Assembly: GCA_024704765.1 (NCBI GenBank)
Contig: JAKMXF010000318.1
Span: 248,001-312,000 of the forward strand
Direction of reading: 5' to 3'
Length of the DNA: 64,000 nucleotides
From: Oopsacas minuta
Taxonomy: Eukaryota > Porifera > Hexactinellida > Lyssacinosida > Leucopsacidae
Position numbers and translations under genes: made by a program. Under the pieces are notes generated by a model. It was not told where the DNA came from. It saw only the letters and a program-made list of their open reading frames with translations, and did no database searches. Shown in pieces: positions 1-10,067 of the stretch (its first letter is position 1; each line of letters begins with the position of its first letter).

Positions 1-1
1 G

Positions 2-292
2 GAAGGATATTTAGTGCAGACTATGAGAGAGAATGCTGACCTTAGAAGCAAGGTTTGGGGGCTGACTACTCGACTCACTCAGCTTGAGAAATCTGGTTCG
101 TCTAGGCCTAGCTCAATACTCAGTTTATCTGAAGTACAACATAAGGAACATCCTAGAATTCAAGATATTTCAAAGATTAAACGCTCACTGAAACTAAAGA
201 AATTCTTTGGAGAAGAACCTCCCCCTTTGTTAGAAGAGATTCCTACCTCTTTTACACACGATACCTCTCGAGAAGATGATGAGGTTGTATAA
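2..292 (+). CDS. C-terminal end of a coiled-coil protein (partial, runs off the left edge)
   Basis: The frame is open from the first bases of the window to a stop at 290-292, so this is the 3' end of a gene that begins outside. The visible 97 residues start with a charged, leucine-spaced stretch (ENADLRSKVWGLTTRLTQLE) typical of a coiled-coil end, followed by a serine-rich and then acidic tail. No catalytic motif or named domain is visible. I do not recognise the family, and the exon's 5' boundary may lie outside the window. Confidence 0.55.
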   Translation, partial: EGYLVQTMRENADLRSKVWGLTTRLTQLEKSGSSRPSSILSLSEVQHKEHPRIQDISKIKRSLKLKKFFGEEPPPLLEEIPTSFTHDTSREDDEVV

Positions 293-469
293 GTTAATTG
301 ACTCCACCCCAAATGTACTCTTACTGATTGCTTTCATTGTGGCATCATAATATTGATATTTTTACATTCATATCCCTGTATTTATCTCGGTTTAATTTCT
401 GTATCTTCTGTCAATAGAGATACTAGACTACTGTACGTGACTCTAACCTATATTTTATGTTCTTATATA

Positions 470-604
470 CAGTTAACTCCCGCGATAAGTACTTCGAATT
501 CGATAAAACCGATGAAGTTTATCTTACTTTGGCGGTTTGGGAACATATTTGTACAATTCAGACTTTGATATAAACCAGTATTTCAATATAATGGGAGTTG
601 ACTG
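470..604. mobile_element. MITE with CAGT...ACTG ends and TA target site (Tc1/mariner/pogo type)
   Basis: About 135 bases bounded by inverted repeats CAGTTAACTCCC (470-481) and GGGAGTTGACTG (593-604), differing at one position. TA lies directly on both sides (468-469 and 605-606), as expected for a TA-targeting Tc1/mariner/pogo element. There is no coding capacity, so it is non-autonomous. It fills most of the gap between the edge gene and CHD1L and ends only about 50 bases before the CHD1L start codon. The rest of 293-654 shows nothing else. Confidence 0.7.
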
Positions 605-654
605 TACTTTTATTTCTCGATTAATAAATTCCTAATACATTTATTGGTGTCTAG

Positions 655-3279
655 ATGGCTAGTAGCTCATTCTCGCCCCTGAAACAGAAACAAAGCTCCA
701 GCATCACACAAGAAGGATTCCACCAACTGGGATTAGAAGCTAATACAATTCTAAGGGATTATCAACTTGTTGGAGTTAATTGGATAATTGATTGTCATAA
801 TAATAATCATGGGTGTATCCTGGGTGATGAGATGGGCCTAGGTAAAACCATACAATCTATTTCATATTTGTTGTACTTACGCAGCAAACTATCTACATTT
901 GCGTTCTTGGTTGTTTGTCCACTTTCTTTGGTGCAGAATTGGCGGAAAGAATTCGAAACCTTCGCTCCAGATCTCAAAGTTATAACTCTGGTAGGTGACA
1001 AGGGATCCCGCGAAAATACACTAACAAAAATCAAACATTCCAATACCCTCGATTCCGTTGTCATTACAACCTCAGAATATGTCCTTATAGAATCTGATCT
1101 ATCCTTGTTAAAGTGGTCTTGTATAGTTTTTGATGAAGCTCATAGATTGAAGAATCACGAGAGTAAGTTACACACGAAGTTACAAACTAAATTTAAGATC
1201 AATTTTACACTTCTTCTAACGGGTACTCCCATACAAAACAATCTCCTTGAGCTGTACTCTCTACTATCTATAATTCATGTCGATGCCTTTCCTCTTGCGA
1301 ATATTGATAAGTTTGTGGGAGAATACAAATCAATAATTGATAAGGATAATAAAGACGAAATATCTGAGCTACATTCTCTATTAAAACCTTACCTTTTACG
1401 GAGAACTAAGGAGGAAGTTCTATCTTCTCTTCCCAAGTGTTCCCAAGTACACATATACATCCCTATATCTGATATCCAAAAAAAAATCTATAGAGCTGTG
1501 TTATATAAGGATTTAAGCGCGTTTGGAGAGGCAGGTAACAAAACACGTCTCCTTAATGTACTCATGCAGTTAAGGAAGTGTGTGAACCATCCATACCTGT
1601 TTAATGGAGTAGAACCTGAGCCATTTGAGATGGGAGAACATCTCGTAACTGCTAGTGGTAAACTAGTTATACTAGATAAAATACTAAAACACTTGAAGAA
1701 GACCAAACACAAAGTTCTGCTGTTCTCTCAGATGACACACATGCTGGATATTATACAGGATTATCTTACCTATAGGAATTATACATATGAACGATTGGAT
1801 GGCTCTGTTAGGGGAGAAGAGCGTTATTTAGCTATCAATAGCTTTAACAAGAATGAAGATACTTTCGTGTTTTTACTGAGCACAAAAGCTGGAGGTGTTG
1901 GACTAAATTTGACAGCTGCTGACACTGTCATATTCTATGACAGTGATTTCAATCCTCAAAATGACATACAGGCAGCTGCTAGAGCTCATAGAATAGGACA
2001 GGAGAAACCTGTGAAAATTTTAAGACTTATAACAAAGAATTCTGTAGAAGAGATTATCATACAAAGAGCTGCTAAGAAAATTGAGGTAACTGATACCATT
2101 ATTGAAGGAGGGCACTTTGCTTTGGGAGCTGGTCAGCAGGATTATGATAAGCAGCCACTTATTGCTGAGGTGTTAAAATTCGGTTTGGGAGCTCTCTTGT
2201 CTGATGAGAGTCTGGAAGAAGAGCCTATTGATATTGAGAGGTTGCTAGGGAATAGTCATGATGGAATGTGGGTAGATAGAGACAGTACTGATATAGGAGA
2301 GAAGATTACACCAGATGATGAGATTACTAATTTGTATGAGTTTGAAGGAGAAGATTATTCTAAAGCTGCTAAGAAGTCAGATGATTCAGCATTTGATGTA
2401 ATGCTACAAGAATATATAAGTGTACAAACTGGGGATAAATCTGTACTAGGAACGAGAGTATTGAGAAGTGAGGAAGGAACTCAGAAGATTACGAAACCAT
2501 TTGAACTCGTTATTAGTAAGAAACGCGTGTTGACACCCGAACAGCTAGAGGCTAGACGTGTCAAACGTGAGGAAAACCGCGCGAAACGTCAAAAATTATT
2601 GGAAGAGAAGGAGCAGTTAAAACAAGAAGAAACACGCAAGAAACTTTTATTATTCTGGAAGAAGAATGAATACACAAGTTCTAATCTACCTCTCAATAGC
2701 GAATTAGAGGATAGTTCTAGCGGTGATTCAGAAGAGGAATTACTCTCTGGATTAGACTTGTCGGAATCTGATACAACCGAGAGGATTTGTTTCGTAAAGG
2801 GTGACGTCACTCATCCTAGTGTCAAACATGTGGGTGATAAGAATGCTATTGTAGTGCATTGTGTTGATAATTCTGGTAAATGGGGACATGGAGGCGTGTT
2901 CAGTGCCCTCAGCGCCAGATCCCTACTCCCTTCTTCTGTATACGAATTGGCTGGTAAGATGGGTGACTTAGAATTGGGACATGCTCATTTCTCGCCTATT
3001 GATGATTTACAGAGCAGAGGGGAAGGAAGGGATTTTGTGGCATTAATCGTATCACAGAGGAGAGATGAACACGGAGTATCTGGTATCAAGTTAAGTGCCT
3101 TAGATGAAGGATTACAGCGTGTTAAGAGGATTGCTATTAAAGAGAATGCTAGTGTTCATTTACCGAGGATTGGACACAGTACTCGTAATTTCAATTGGTA
3201 TGGAACAGAGAGGTTAATACAGAAGCATTTAGCTTCTAATGGTATTCCTACTTGCGTATACTACTACTCTAAGTTATGA
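655..3279 (+). CDS. CHD1L: ALC1/CHD1L: SNF2 chromatin remodeller with C-terminal macro domain
   Basis: Intronless 874-residue protein, close to human ALC1 (897). The N-terminal SNF2 ATPase lobe has motif I DEMGLGKT near residue 57, DEAH near 159 and LLTGTPIQNN after it. The second lobe ends with AHRIGQ near 445. An acidic, coiled linker follows, then a macro domain from about residue 715 (GDVTHPSV...GKWGHGGVFSAL) that in the family binds poly-ADP-ribose. Expected role: PARP-activated nucleosome sliding in DNA repair, in the nucleus. The start is placed at 655 because an AG directly abuts the ATG (ggtgtctagATG), a candidate trans-splice acceptor. All key motifs are intact. Confidence 0.93.
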   Translation: MASSSFSPLKQKQSSSITQEGFHQLGLEANTILRDYQLVGVNWIIDCHNNNHGCILGDEMGLGKTIQSISYLLYLRSKLSTFAFLVVCPLSLVQNWRKEFETFAPDLKVITLVGDKGSRENTLTKIKHSNTLDSVVITTSEYVLIESDLSLLKWSCIVFDEAHRLKNHESKLHTKLQTKFKINFTLLLTGTPIQNNLLELYSLLSIIHVDAFPLANIDKFVGEYKSIIDKDNKDEISELHSLLKPYLLRRTKEEVLSSLPKCSQVHIYIPISDIQKKIYRAVLYKDLSAFGEAGNKTRLLNVLMQLRKCVNHPYLFNGVEPEPFEMGEHLVTASGKLVILDKILKHLKKTKHKVLLFSQMTHMLDIIQDYLTYRNYTYERLDGSVRGEERYLAINSFNKNEDTFVFLLSTKAGGVGLNLTAADTVIFYDSDFNPQNDIQAAARAHRIGQEKPVKILRLITKNSVEEIIIQRAAKKIEVTDTIIEGGHFALGAGQQDYDKQPLIAEVLKFGLGALLSDESLEEEPIDIERLLGNSHDGMWVDRDSTDIGEKITPDDEITNLYEFEGEDYSKAAKKSDDSAFDVMLQEYISVQTGDKSVLGTRVLRSEEGTQKITKPFELVISKKRVLTPEQLEARRVKREENRAKRQKLLEEKEQLKQEETRKKLLLFWKKNEYTSSNLPLNSELEDSSSGDSEEELLSGLDLSESDTTERICFVKGDVTHPSVKHVGDKNAIVVHCVDNSGKWGHGGVFSALSARSLLPSSVYELAGKMGDLELGHAHFSPIDDLQSRGEGRDFVALIVSQRRDEHGVSGIKLSALDEGLQRVKRIAIKENASVHLPRIGHSTRNFNWYGTERLIQKHLASNGIPTCVYYYSKL

Positions 3280-3423
3280 CAATTGTAGGAATGATTGTAG
3301 TTTTTAGTGAATGTTTTTAGATTTCGAATGCATGACTCATTTATTCTTAAACTTCATGAATGCAGTTAATACGAACACTAACGAACTTTCTAAATGTGTT
3401 CGCCTTAACCGGAGTAGTACCTA

Positions 3424-3473
3424 GGGTGTAACTACCAATGAGGCACCTCGCTCTGGGATCTCTAGTTACACCC
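3424..3473. repeat. Short inverted repeat (hairpin)
   Basis: GGGTGTAACTA at 3424-3434 and its exact complement TAGTTACACCC at 3463-3473 flank a 28-base loop. It lies in the 312-base gap between CHD1L and ELP4. It could be the remnant of a small terminal-inverted-repeat element or a hairpin in an untranslated region. No TA or other target duplication was resolved. Confidence 0.5.
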
Positions 3474-3493
3474 CAGAATACCAATTGGATATA

Positions 3494-3549
3494 CAGTGAA
3501 ACCTGCATAGACCGACACTAGTTTGGGACCGGAAAACGCAGTTCTACTG
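3494..3549. mobile_element. Short pogo/Tigger-type MITE remnant
   Basis: A 56-base block begins CAGTGAAACCTGC and ends ACTG, with TA on both sides (3492-3493 and 3550-3551). The interior (GACCGACACTAGTTTGGGACC) resembles pogo-type MITEs. The inner repeat match is weak and the element is very short, so it is probably a deleted copy. It lies just upstream of ELP4 and creates a spurious in-frame extension of that gene's reading frame. Confidence 0.5.
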
Positions 3550-3591
3550 TATTTACTAATTATTTCATATTGTTTTCTAGATAGTTTAGCT

Positions 3592-4635
3592 ATGTCAAGT
3601 TTCATAAAGAAGAAGCAGAGCTCTAACAAATCAAAACTGCCTCATCTACCGCCTGGATGTAAACCTTCTATTTATAACAACCAGACAGTAATATCATCTG
3701 GAGTAGCTGCTATAGACTTCTTGCTAGGAGGAGGTATACCTTTGGGCTCTCTTGTACTTATTGAGGAAGATGAGTTAAGGATTTATTCAAATCTTCTCTT
3801 AAGATATTTCACCAGTGAGGGTATACTCTGTGGACATAGAGTTATAGTGTCTGTAAGTATTGGAGATGATTTTATTAACCAGCTACCTGGACAAGTTGAT
3901 AATATAGAAGTACAGCAAAAAGATGAATCTGTTGGAGATTCTATGAAGATAGCATTTAGATATGAAGCTCTACAGCAGGTAGATTCTGAGTTCAGTTCTG
4001 CTATTAAATTCTGTCATTCATTCGATTTGACTCATAAACTCGATTATAACACTTTTGTACGAGAAAATCCCAACTTGACTATGATCAATAACAGATCAAG
4101 TTCTACAGCTAAGTTGCAATATTCACAGTTATTGCAATCTATTAGAGACAATTTGAATACTGCGAATGGTGTTATTAGAATTGTGTTACAACATATGGGA
4201 TCTGTCCTATGGGATAATTCTGGTCCTGATGGTTCAAGAGAGTTCATAAAGTTCCTATTCAACATTAGAGCTCTTACAAGGTGTTATCCTGTCACTTTTC
4301 TCTTATCATATCCTACATATAATCACTCAGAAATATATCTGAATAGGATCAGATATCTTAGTGATGCGGTGTACAGATTGGAATGTTTTCAGAGCTCTGA
4401 TAAGGAGGTTAGTCCTCTATTCTCGGATTATCATGGACTCTTCCATCTGGTTAAATTACCCAAAATTAATTCACTTCAATCTTTCATACCCGAAACTCTT
4501 AATTTTGGATTTAAAGCTAAGAAAAGAAAGTTTGTTATTGAGAAGTTACATCTTCCTCCAGAACTTGGAGAAGACGATAAGAAATCGACTACTAAGATTA
4601 AAGTTAGAATGGATAAGAAACTCTTGGAATTCTAA
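3592..4635 (+). CDS. ELP4: Elongator complex protein 4 (PAXNEB family)
   Basis: 347 residues with the RecA-like fold signature of ELP4: PSIYNNQTVISSGVAAIDFL then LLGGGIPLGSLVLIEED at the N-terminus, and a C-terminal region with SDYHGLFHLVKLPKINS as in other ELP4 proteins. ELP4 forms the ELP456 ring of Elongator, which helps modify wobble uridines in tRNA. The frame is open further upstream, but that extension runs through a MITE remnant, and ATG 3592 follows a T-rich tract ending in TAG (ttgttttctag, about 10 bases before), so I start there. Unlike Elp6-type subunits it is full length. Confidence 0.85.
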   Translation: MSSFIKKKQSSNKSKLPHLPPGCKPSIYNNQTVISSGVAAIDFLLGGGIPLGSLVLIEEDELRIYSNLLLRYFTSEGILCGHRVIVSVSIGDDFINQLPGQVDNIEVQQKDESVGDSMKIAFRYEALQQVDSEFSSAIKFCHSFDLTHKLDYNTFVRENPNLTMINNRSSSTAKLQYSQLLQSIRDNLNTANGVIRIVLQHMGSVLWDNSGPDGSREFIKFLFNIRALTRCYPVTFLLSYPTYNHSEIYLNRIRYLSDAVYRLECFQSSDKEVSPLFSDYHGLFHLVKLPKINSLQSFIPETLNFGFKAKKRKFVIEKLHLPPELGEDDKKSTTKIKVRMDKKLLEF

Positions 4636-4659
4636 CTATTTATTTTATCATATTAATTA

Positions 4660-4820
4660 CAGTTTAAACTCTACAAACGGACGCCTTGCCCGCCGTAAAT
4701 ACTACCCCGTTTCCCCCGTTTATTGACGTTCATTTGGCCGGACTAGATATTCACTCTATTTATTTTTCACTCCGTTTCTAGAAGTTCCCCGATTCCACAC
4801 CGTTTGTGGAGGTTTTACTG
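4660..4820. mobile_element. Pogo-type MITE with about 21-base terminal inverted repeats
   Basis: 161 bases. The left end is CAGTTTAAACTCTACAAACGG, and the right end read on the opposite strand is CAGTAAAACCTCCACAAACGG, so the ends match over about 21 bases with few differences. TA flanks both sides (4658-4659 and 4821-4822). There is no coding capacity. It lies directly after the ELP4 stop and before the next gene, and shares the ACAAACGG core with a degraded block near 36.6 kb. Confidence 0.72.
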
Positions 4821-4879
4821 TAATATAAGTGTAGAACAATAACTATAAATGATAGCTTATCTTTACAACACACAAGAAT

Positions 4880-5479
4880 ATGGAGAAGTCCTCAGAAGCA
4901 AACACAATCAATTTCTTATCGAATATATCCTCTCACTATAAAGATATCCTCCCTCAACTATCTCGTCATATTAACCTAGACTCAGAGCTTATATTAGATA
5001 CAAACACCTACACCAAGAACCGGTGTAAGACACACTGTCCTCACTGCTATACCTTATTTGTACCAGGGATTAACTATTCTATCAGGACTAGGACATTGAA
5101 AAAACTAAGAATTATCCAGAAAATGGTTAGAATCGAATCAGTTACTGGATATGGCAATAGTAACATCATGTTCAGTAGACGGAGATTATCCTATTGGACA
5201 ATACTGTGTAGAACTTGTAAAACATTATTTGTTGATTTCTCATATAAATTAGTGCCTAAGAAGTCGAGAAAACAGAGAGGCATTTCAATCAAGGGAAAGT
5301 TTTCTAAATTAAGTTTAGAAACGAAATTAACCCAGAAACTTTCTAGAAAAAAACGGATTAAGAATGCAAAGATACAGAAAACTAAAATGAAAATATTAGA
5401 AAAGCGAAAGTTTCAATCTATTCAACCTAAACCTGTGTCATTGAAGGATTTTCTAATTGATTGTGATATTAAACTTTAA
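4880..5479 (+). CDS. C18orf21/RMP24-like zinc-ribbon protein
   Basis: 199 residues. A zinc-ribbon pair is visible: CPHC near residue 54 and CRTC near 113, separated by a basic stretch with a SIRTRTLKKLR-like segment. The tail is lysine-rich and ends with VSLKDFLIDCDIKL. This layout (two CxxC pairs, basic linker, short terminal hydrophobic motif) matches vertebrate C18orf21, described as an RNase MRP-associated protein (RMP24). Overall identity is low, so the assignment rests on layout. It lies 69 bases upstream of SEC11 on the same strand, suggesting joint transcription. Confidence 0.6.
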   Translation: MEKSSEANTINFLSNISSHYKDILPQLSRHINLDSELILDTNTYTKNRCKTHCPHCYTLFVPGINYSIRTRTLKKLRIIQKMVRIESVTGYGNSNIMFSRRRLSYWTILCRTCKTLFVDFSYKLVPKKSRKQRGISIKGKFSKLSLETKLTQKLSRKKRIKNAKIQKTKMKILEKRKFQSIQPKPVSLKDFLIDCDIKL

Positions 5480-5548
5480 TTACTTTTATCCTTATAACCT
5501 TTCCTATAATGATTTGTTTAACAAATTCCTATTCTCCTATATGGTAGT

Positions 5549-6100
5549 ATGGGAGCAACGATTAGCAATATGTTTAGTCTGGATGAGGTTTATAGAATGG
5601 ATAAGAGACAGCTGATAATGCAAGTATTGAATTTCTGTCTTATCGTCAGTAGTGCTCTAATGATTTGGAAATCTCTAATGCTTTTAACAGGCTCTGAATC
5701 TCCTATAGTTGTTGTATTAAGTGGTAGTATGGAACCGGCATTTTACCGTGGAGACTTGCTTATTCTCACAAATAACCTGGACGATCCGATACAAGTAGGA
5801 GATATCGTTGTATTCAATATTAAGAACAGGGATATACCTATAGTACATAGAGCTATTAAACTGCATCAATCAAAAGATGGAAAGGTAAAGTTTTTGACCA
5901 AAGGCGATAACAACTCTGTTGATGACAGATCGTTGTATGCTCCAGGACAAATGTGGTTAGAACGTACTGACGTCATAGGAAGAGCTAAGGGTTATGTTCC
6001 GTATGTTGGTATGGTAACAATATTAATGAATGATTATCCACAGCTTAAATATGCTGTATTGTTACTGCTAGGTGTGTATGTGTTGATACATAGAGAATAG
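5549..6100 (+). CDS. SEC11: Signal peptidase complex catalytic subunit SEC11
   Basis: 183 residues, the usual SEC11 length. One N-terminal membrane segment is followed by the catalytic site [14 protein letters not shown] with the catalytic serine at about 60, then IVHRAIK with His at about 100, and [12 protein letters not shown] holding the acidic residue. The C-terminal hydrophobic segment ends in HRE, as in SEC11A/C. It cleaves signal peptides in the ER membrane. An internal ATG at 5570 ([15 protein letters not shown]) matches the human start better, so the first seven residues are uncertain. A tag precedes the ATG by one base (ggtagtATG). Confidence 0.95.
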   Translation: MGATISNMFSLDEVYRMDKRQLIMQVLNFCLIVSSALMIWKSLMLLTGSESPIVVVLSGSMEPAFYRGDLLILTNNLDDPIQVGDIVVFNIKNRDIPIVHRAIKLHQSKDGKVKFLTKGDNNSVDDRSLYAPGQMWLERTDVIGRAKGYVPYVGMVTILMNDYPQLKYAVLLLLGVYVLIHRE

Positions 6101-6164
6101 AAATTATTTGTTTAGGATTTGAAATATTGTGTGAATATTATTAAGAAATACGTATACGCTGAAA

Positions 6165-6295
6165 CAACGATTCACAACCTTTTTGGACCCCTGTACCAAC
6201 AGATTCTGTGGACAATGGACCCTCCCATAACCAGCAGTACAAAATTTGAGATCCCACCACCAAGGGGTCCTTAGACCCCAGGTTGAGAACCGCTA
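6165..6295. mobile_element. hAT-type MITE with 8-base target site duplication
   Basis: 131 bases whose right end read inward is TAGCGGTTCTCAACC and left end is CAACGATTCACAACC (11 of 15 identical), the usual form of hAT/Charlie terminal repeats. It is flanked by CGCTGAAA (6157-6164) and CGCTAAAA (6296-6303), an 8-base duplication with one difference, which is the hAT hallmark. It has no coding capacity. It occupies most of the SEC11-TONSL gap. Confidence 0.75.
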
Positions 6296-6367
6296 CGCTA
6301 AAACAAACATTTCTTTTATTAATTTTGTTTATTTATAATGCTAGGTTTCTGCTGTAATTATTGAATA

Positions 6368-9300
6368 ATGTCAAAGTATGTTAATCCTGAATTACGGAAA
6401 CTTATCCACTCAAAAGAGCAAGCACAGAAGAGAGGGAATTTTTCTGAGGAGGCTAAGTTCTGTAACGTTATAGGAGAGTTTTATAAGAAGGAGGGAAATC
6501 TTGCTGGAGCTCTGAAAGAACATGAGATGGAGTTACAGTTATGTGAGTCAATTGGAGATAGATTGGGGGTAGCTATTGCTAATCGTAGAGTAGGAGAGTG
6601 TAAGTCTGAGATAGGACAATTCGAAGAGGGACTGAGACATCATAAACTATACCTTAGAATAGCTAAGAGTCTTGGTAATTTGAAGGAGGAACAACGTGCC
6701 CTTGCTACTATAGGACGTAATTGTTACTTATACGCTCTCTCTCTGCCAGAACCAGATAGTAGTAAGCAGTTAGAATACTCTAAAGATGCTATACTAGAAT
6801 CTCTTAAATGTTGTGATAAACTAGAAGCTAATAAGAATGCTAATGATAAAGATGTTCTAGAAATGAAAGCTAGACTATTTTCAAACTTATCCAATTATTA
6901 CGAGCAGAAAGGGAATCTGATTTTAGCAAAGAAATACTGTCAAAAAGCTATTTTGCTGTCTAAAAGTCACAAATTTTGTTGTGCAAGTTTTTATTTCTCT
7001 CTAGGTTCTATCTACCTATCTTGTAAGGATTATACTGATGCGTTACGTCAGTTTGAGCTTGCATTTAGACAGGCTGATAGTGACAGTGATAAACCAATGT
7101 GTTCTTACGCTTTAGAGCAGATGGGTGTTGTTTTCGCGATTTTAAGAGACTTTAACTCAGCTAAATACTCTTGGAAACGAGCGTTAAAAACCGGTGCTAT
7201 TACAGGAGAAGAGAAAGTATCTCTACAGGGTAACTACATGCTAATTAAGAAGCTAATAACCTATATAGAACGACTGCCAATGATACATAAAGAAGATTAT
7301 AAACATAGAATAGAACTACTTGAGAAATTAGGTGACACTGCTTGTAAGCTAGATCTGTTTAGTATAGGAGTTGGGTACTATGAAGAGGAGTTAGAGCTAG
7401 CTGAGAAGAATGGTTACACTAAGATATCAGAGATTTGTTGCTCTATTGCTGTCACATATGCTGATCTAAAGCAGTATGATAAGGCTGTTATCTATTACGA
7501 GAGAGAATTAGAATGTTACGGTGATTGGAATAAGAATAAATGTAACAGTCTAAGAGCTCTAGGAGATGCTCATTATGAAGCTGGACATCATTACTTGGTT
7601 ATTGATGACGTGTATGAAAAAGCTAGACTTGAAGGGGAGGAGTCTGGGAATCAAAAGGCACTCGTGCGTGTATGGAAGAGTTTGTTAAGACTATACGAGA
7701 GAGAAGGTAATTATCTTGATTGACTATATTGGAATGTGATAATATACTATGAATTACAGGTAGACATCAACAGGTAATGCTAGCTAAAATGGCTATTGAT
7801 GATCTGTCTACTGCGCTTTCTGACAGCTCTGAAAGTTCGGATAGTGGTGATGAAGAAGAAGAATTTAATCTAAGTGAATCTGATATCTCAGAAGATGAGC
7901 TGGAGGATTTACAAGAAGGAACTACAGCTGTATCTAGAGTGAGGAGAGCTAAGAAAACTAATCTACATAAAGTTAATGCTAAAGGGGAAACTAAGTTACA
8001 TCAAGCTGCCATACAAGGTAATTACGCTATAGCCCTGTTGTATCGAAGACTTTGATATAACAGGAAATATTTGCAATTCTGAGATTATTACTGATACCAT
8101 ATAGGCAGAGTTCATATGGCTAAAATCCTGCTGAAACAAGGAGCTATCGTTAACACACACGATTACTGCGGCTGGTCACCTCTCCATGAAGCTTGTAATT
8201 TCGGTAACACAGAGATGGCTCTCCTACTCCTGGAGTACGGAGCTAATGTCAATGACCCTGGAGGTGAGCATTGTCACGGGATAACACCCTTACATGACGC
8301 TGTACAGAATGAGCATTATTCATGTGTTAAACTACTGATTGAATTCGGGGCTAATCCTTTCTTGAGGTATAAGAATAATGAAACTGTCATTGATATAGCA
8401 AAAGAGTTAGTAAGTGAAGCAGAAGATTTGAATTGTTCTAATAAGGAAATGGATAAAATAAACAAAATATTTAACCTGCTATTAGCATGTAAAGTTGAGA
8501 ATCATAAACCTAATCCTCTTAACTTGAATCCTTTTCATAAGAAGTGTCGCTCAACGCGGGAGGATTCTCCTCCCCCTTTGCTACCAGTAACATCTAGTCC
8601 TGTTAACACACAGCCCTGGCTTGTAGAGGATATGGGGTATAGGAATAAGAGGACTAGAATGTCCCCTAAGGCCAAATCAAAACCCACGTCATCACACGAT
8701 AATTTATCGCCTTATAAGGTAATATCTCCTCGTAAACAAACTCCTAAAAAGAAGGCTGTTAAACAGAAGAAAACTGTGGAAATGAAGAGTAGTAAAAAAC
8801 TCAAACTTTCATACTCTCCTAGCGATATAATAGATCCGAATTTAAGTTCTATATCTTTAGAAGATTATCATAGCTGTGATTCTTTTACCTTCTTTGGTGC
8901 TAATGTGGCTAACACACCTACTCCACTTACTAATTTCCCTATTATACCTGTTCCTGAGTACAAAATAGCTCACTCTTCACCCGATCACTTATCTGAACCT
9001 ACATCAGCTAACAGTATGTTTATACGTACAGAGAATATGTCAATACAAGAGGTTAAACGTGTTAAGGTTACAATAGAGAATGATCTTATAAAAATACCTT
9101 GTCTACCTAATAAGACAATTCAATGGCTATGTGAAGAGGCTAGTAAGCGTTATAGCTCATTGAGAGGAATAAAACCATTGTTACAGCTGACTGATAAGGA
9201 TGGAGCTCTGTTAATGGCTATGGATTCAATATCTGCTATATTAACTAATGATGAGGAAATAATTGGGCGTGTGGAGAGCTGGGATCTGCCCTCTTTACGT

Positions 9301-9948
9301 GACAGATACCAACAGTATTGTACAACACAGGGTGTAACTGTGTATGAAAGGCTACTTGGTCTACTACCTGATTTAGCTATTGAAAATGAACTGAATTTAT
9401 CCAATAAAATGATACCATCAGTAGAGCTTGGTCATTTGTTCAAATGCTTATCAGCTCAAGGACATTTAACCAAATTAGATCTGAGTAGTAATAAGATAGG
9501 AGATGAGTGTATGAAAATACTAGCTACTTCCCTACGTAATCTCAATACACTTCAGTGTTTAATACTGGGTTGTTGTAATATTTCTTGCAAAGGTGTTACA
9601 GCCATTCTCACACAAATTGTCACTCAACAGACTGCTAACAAACCTCTTAATAATCTCATGCATTTAGATATGAGCTTTAACTTCATCTGTGGAGATGGGG
9701 GAAGGGCCCTGTCGCAATTTCTAACACACATGCCTAACCTTGTCTTCCTCAAACTAGAATCTTGTGGACTTGATATTTGTACTGATTTCTCTCTCCTATC
9801 ACGATCTATCTGTGAATTACGTTCTCTAAAGGATCTATCGCTTATCTTCAACAAAATATCAGAGTCTGATATTAATATTTTACTTCAATCATTATCAAAT
9901 CAGGTAACACTTAATTTATCTCATAGCAAAGATACTCTTAAATTTTAA
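6368..9948 (+). CDS. TONSL: Tonsoku-like protein (TPR-ankyrin-UBL-LRR); exons 6368-7706, 7760-8017, 8105-9948
   Basis: Two small introns (7707-7759, 53 bases; 8018-8104, 87 bases) have GTAATT donors and CAG/TAG acceptors. Both are phase 1 and rejoin the frame as E-G-R-H-Q and I-Q-G-R-V-H. The 1146-residue product has TPR repeats (about 1-445), an acidic stretch rich in S, D and E, three ankyrin repeats including DYCGWSPLHEACN and GITPLHDAV, a basic disordered region, a ubiquitin-like segment and C-terminal leucine-rich repeats (LTKLDLSSNKIGDECM). That domain order is diagnostic of TONSL, which with MMS22L reads new histone H4 at stalled forks. The acidic linker fits histone binding. A polyadenylation signal lies at 9982. 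Confidence 0.92.
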
Positions 9949-9981
9949 TAATTTGATTATTCACTATTTGTGTTTTCACTC

Positions 9982-9987
9982 AATAAA
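9982..9987 (+). terminator. Polyadenylation signal AATAAA after TONSL
   Basis: A canonical AATAAA 34 bases beyond the TONSL stop, with a second AATAAA a few bases later. TYW1 begins only about 80 bases further on, so TONSL 3' end formation and TYW1 5' end formation share very little space. Confidence 0.6.
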
Positions 9988-10067
9988 GTAAATAAATACT
10001 ATCTTTAGAGTACTTATCAACTGTTGTTTTATCACACATAACTTATTCATACATTCGTTACTAGAAT

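Noticed and set aside
353-568. 71-residue plus-strand open frame
   Set aside because: Its second half is MITE sequence, its composition is not protein-like, and it does not begin with ATG.
3523-3591. N-terminal extension of ELP4
   Set aside because: The extension derives from a MITE remnant and lies upstream of an acceptor-like site.
4361-4726. 121-residue frame overlapping the end of ELP4
   Set aside because: Out-of-frame shadow of ELP4 that runs into a MITE.
7777-8055. Acidic 92-residue frame as a separate gene
   Set aside because: It is exon 2 of TONSL; both boundaries are splice sites with matching phase.
7700-8120. Frameshifts or stops breaking TONSL into three pieces
   Set aside because: Consensus GT/AG introns of 53 and 87 bases explain the breaks and restore the ankyrin repeat, so it is not a pseudogene.
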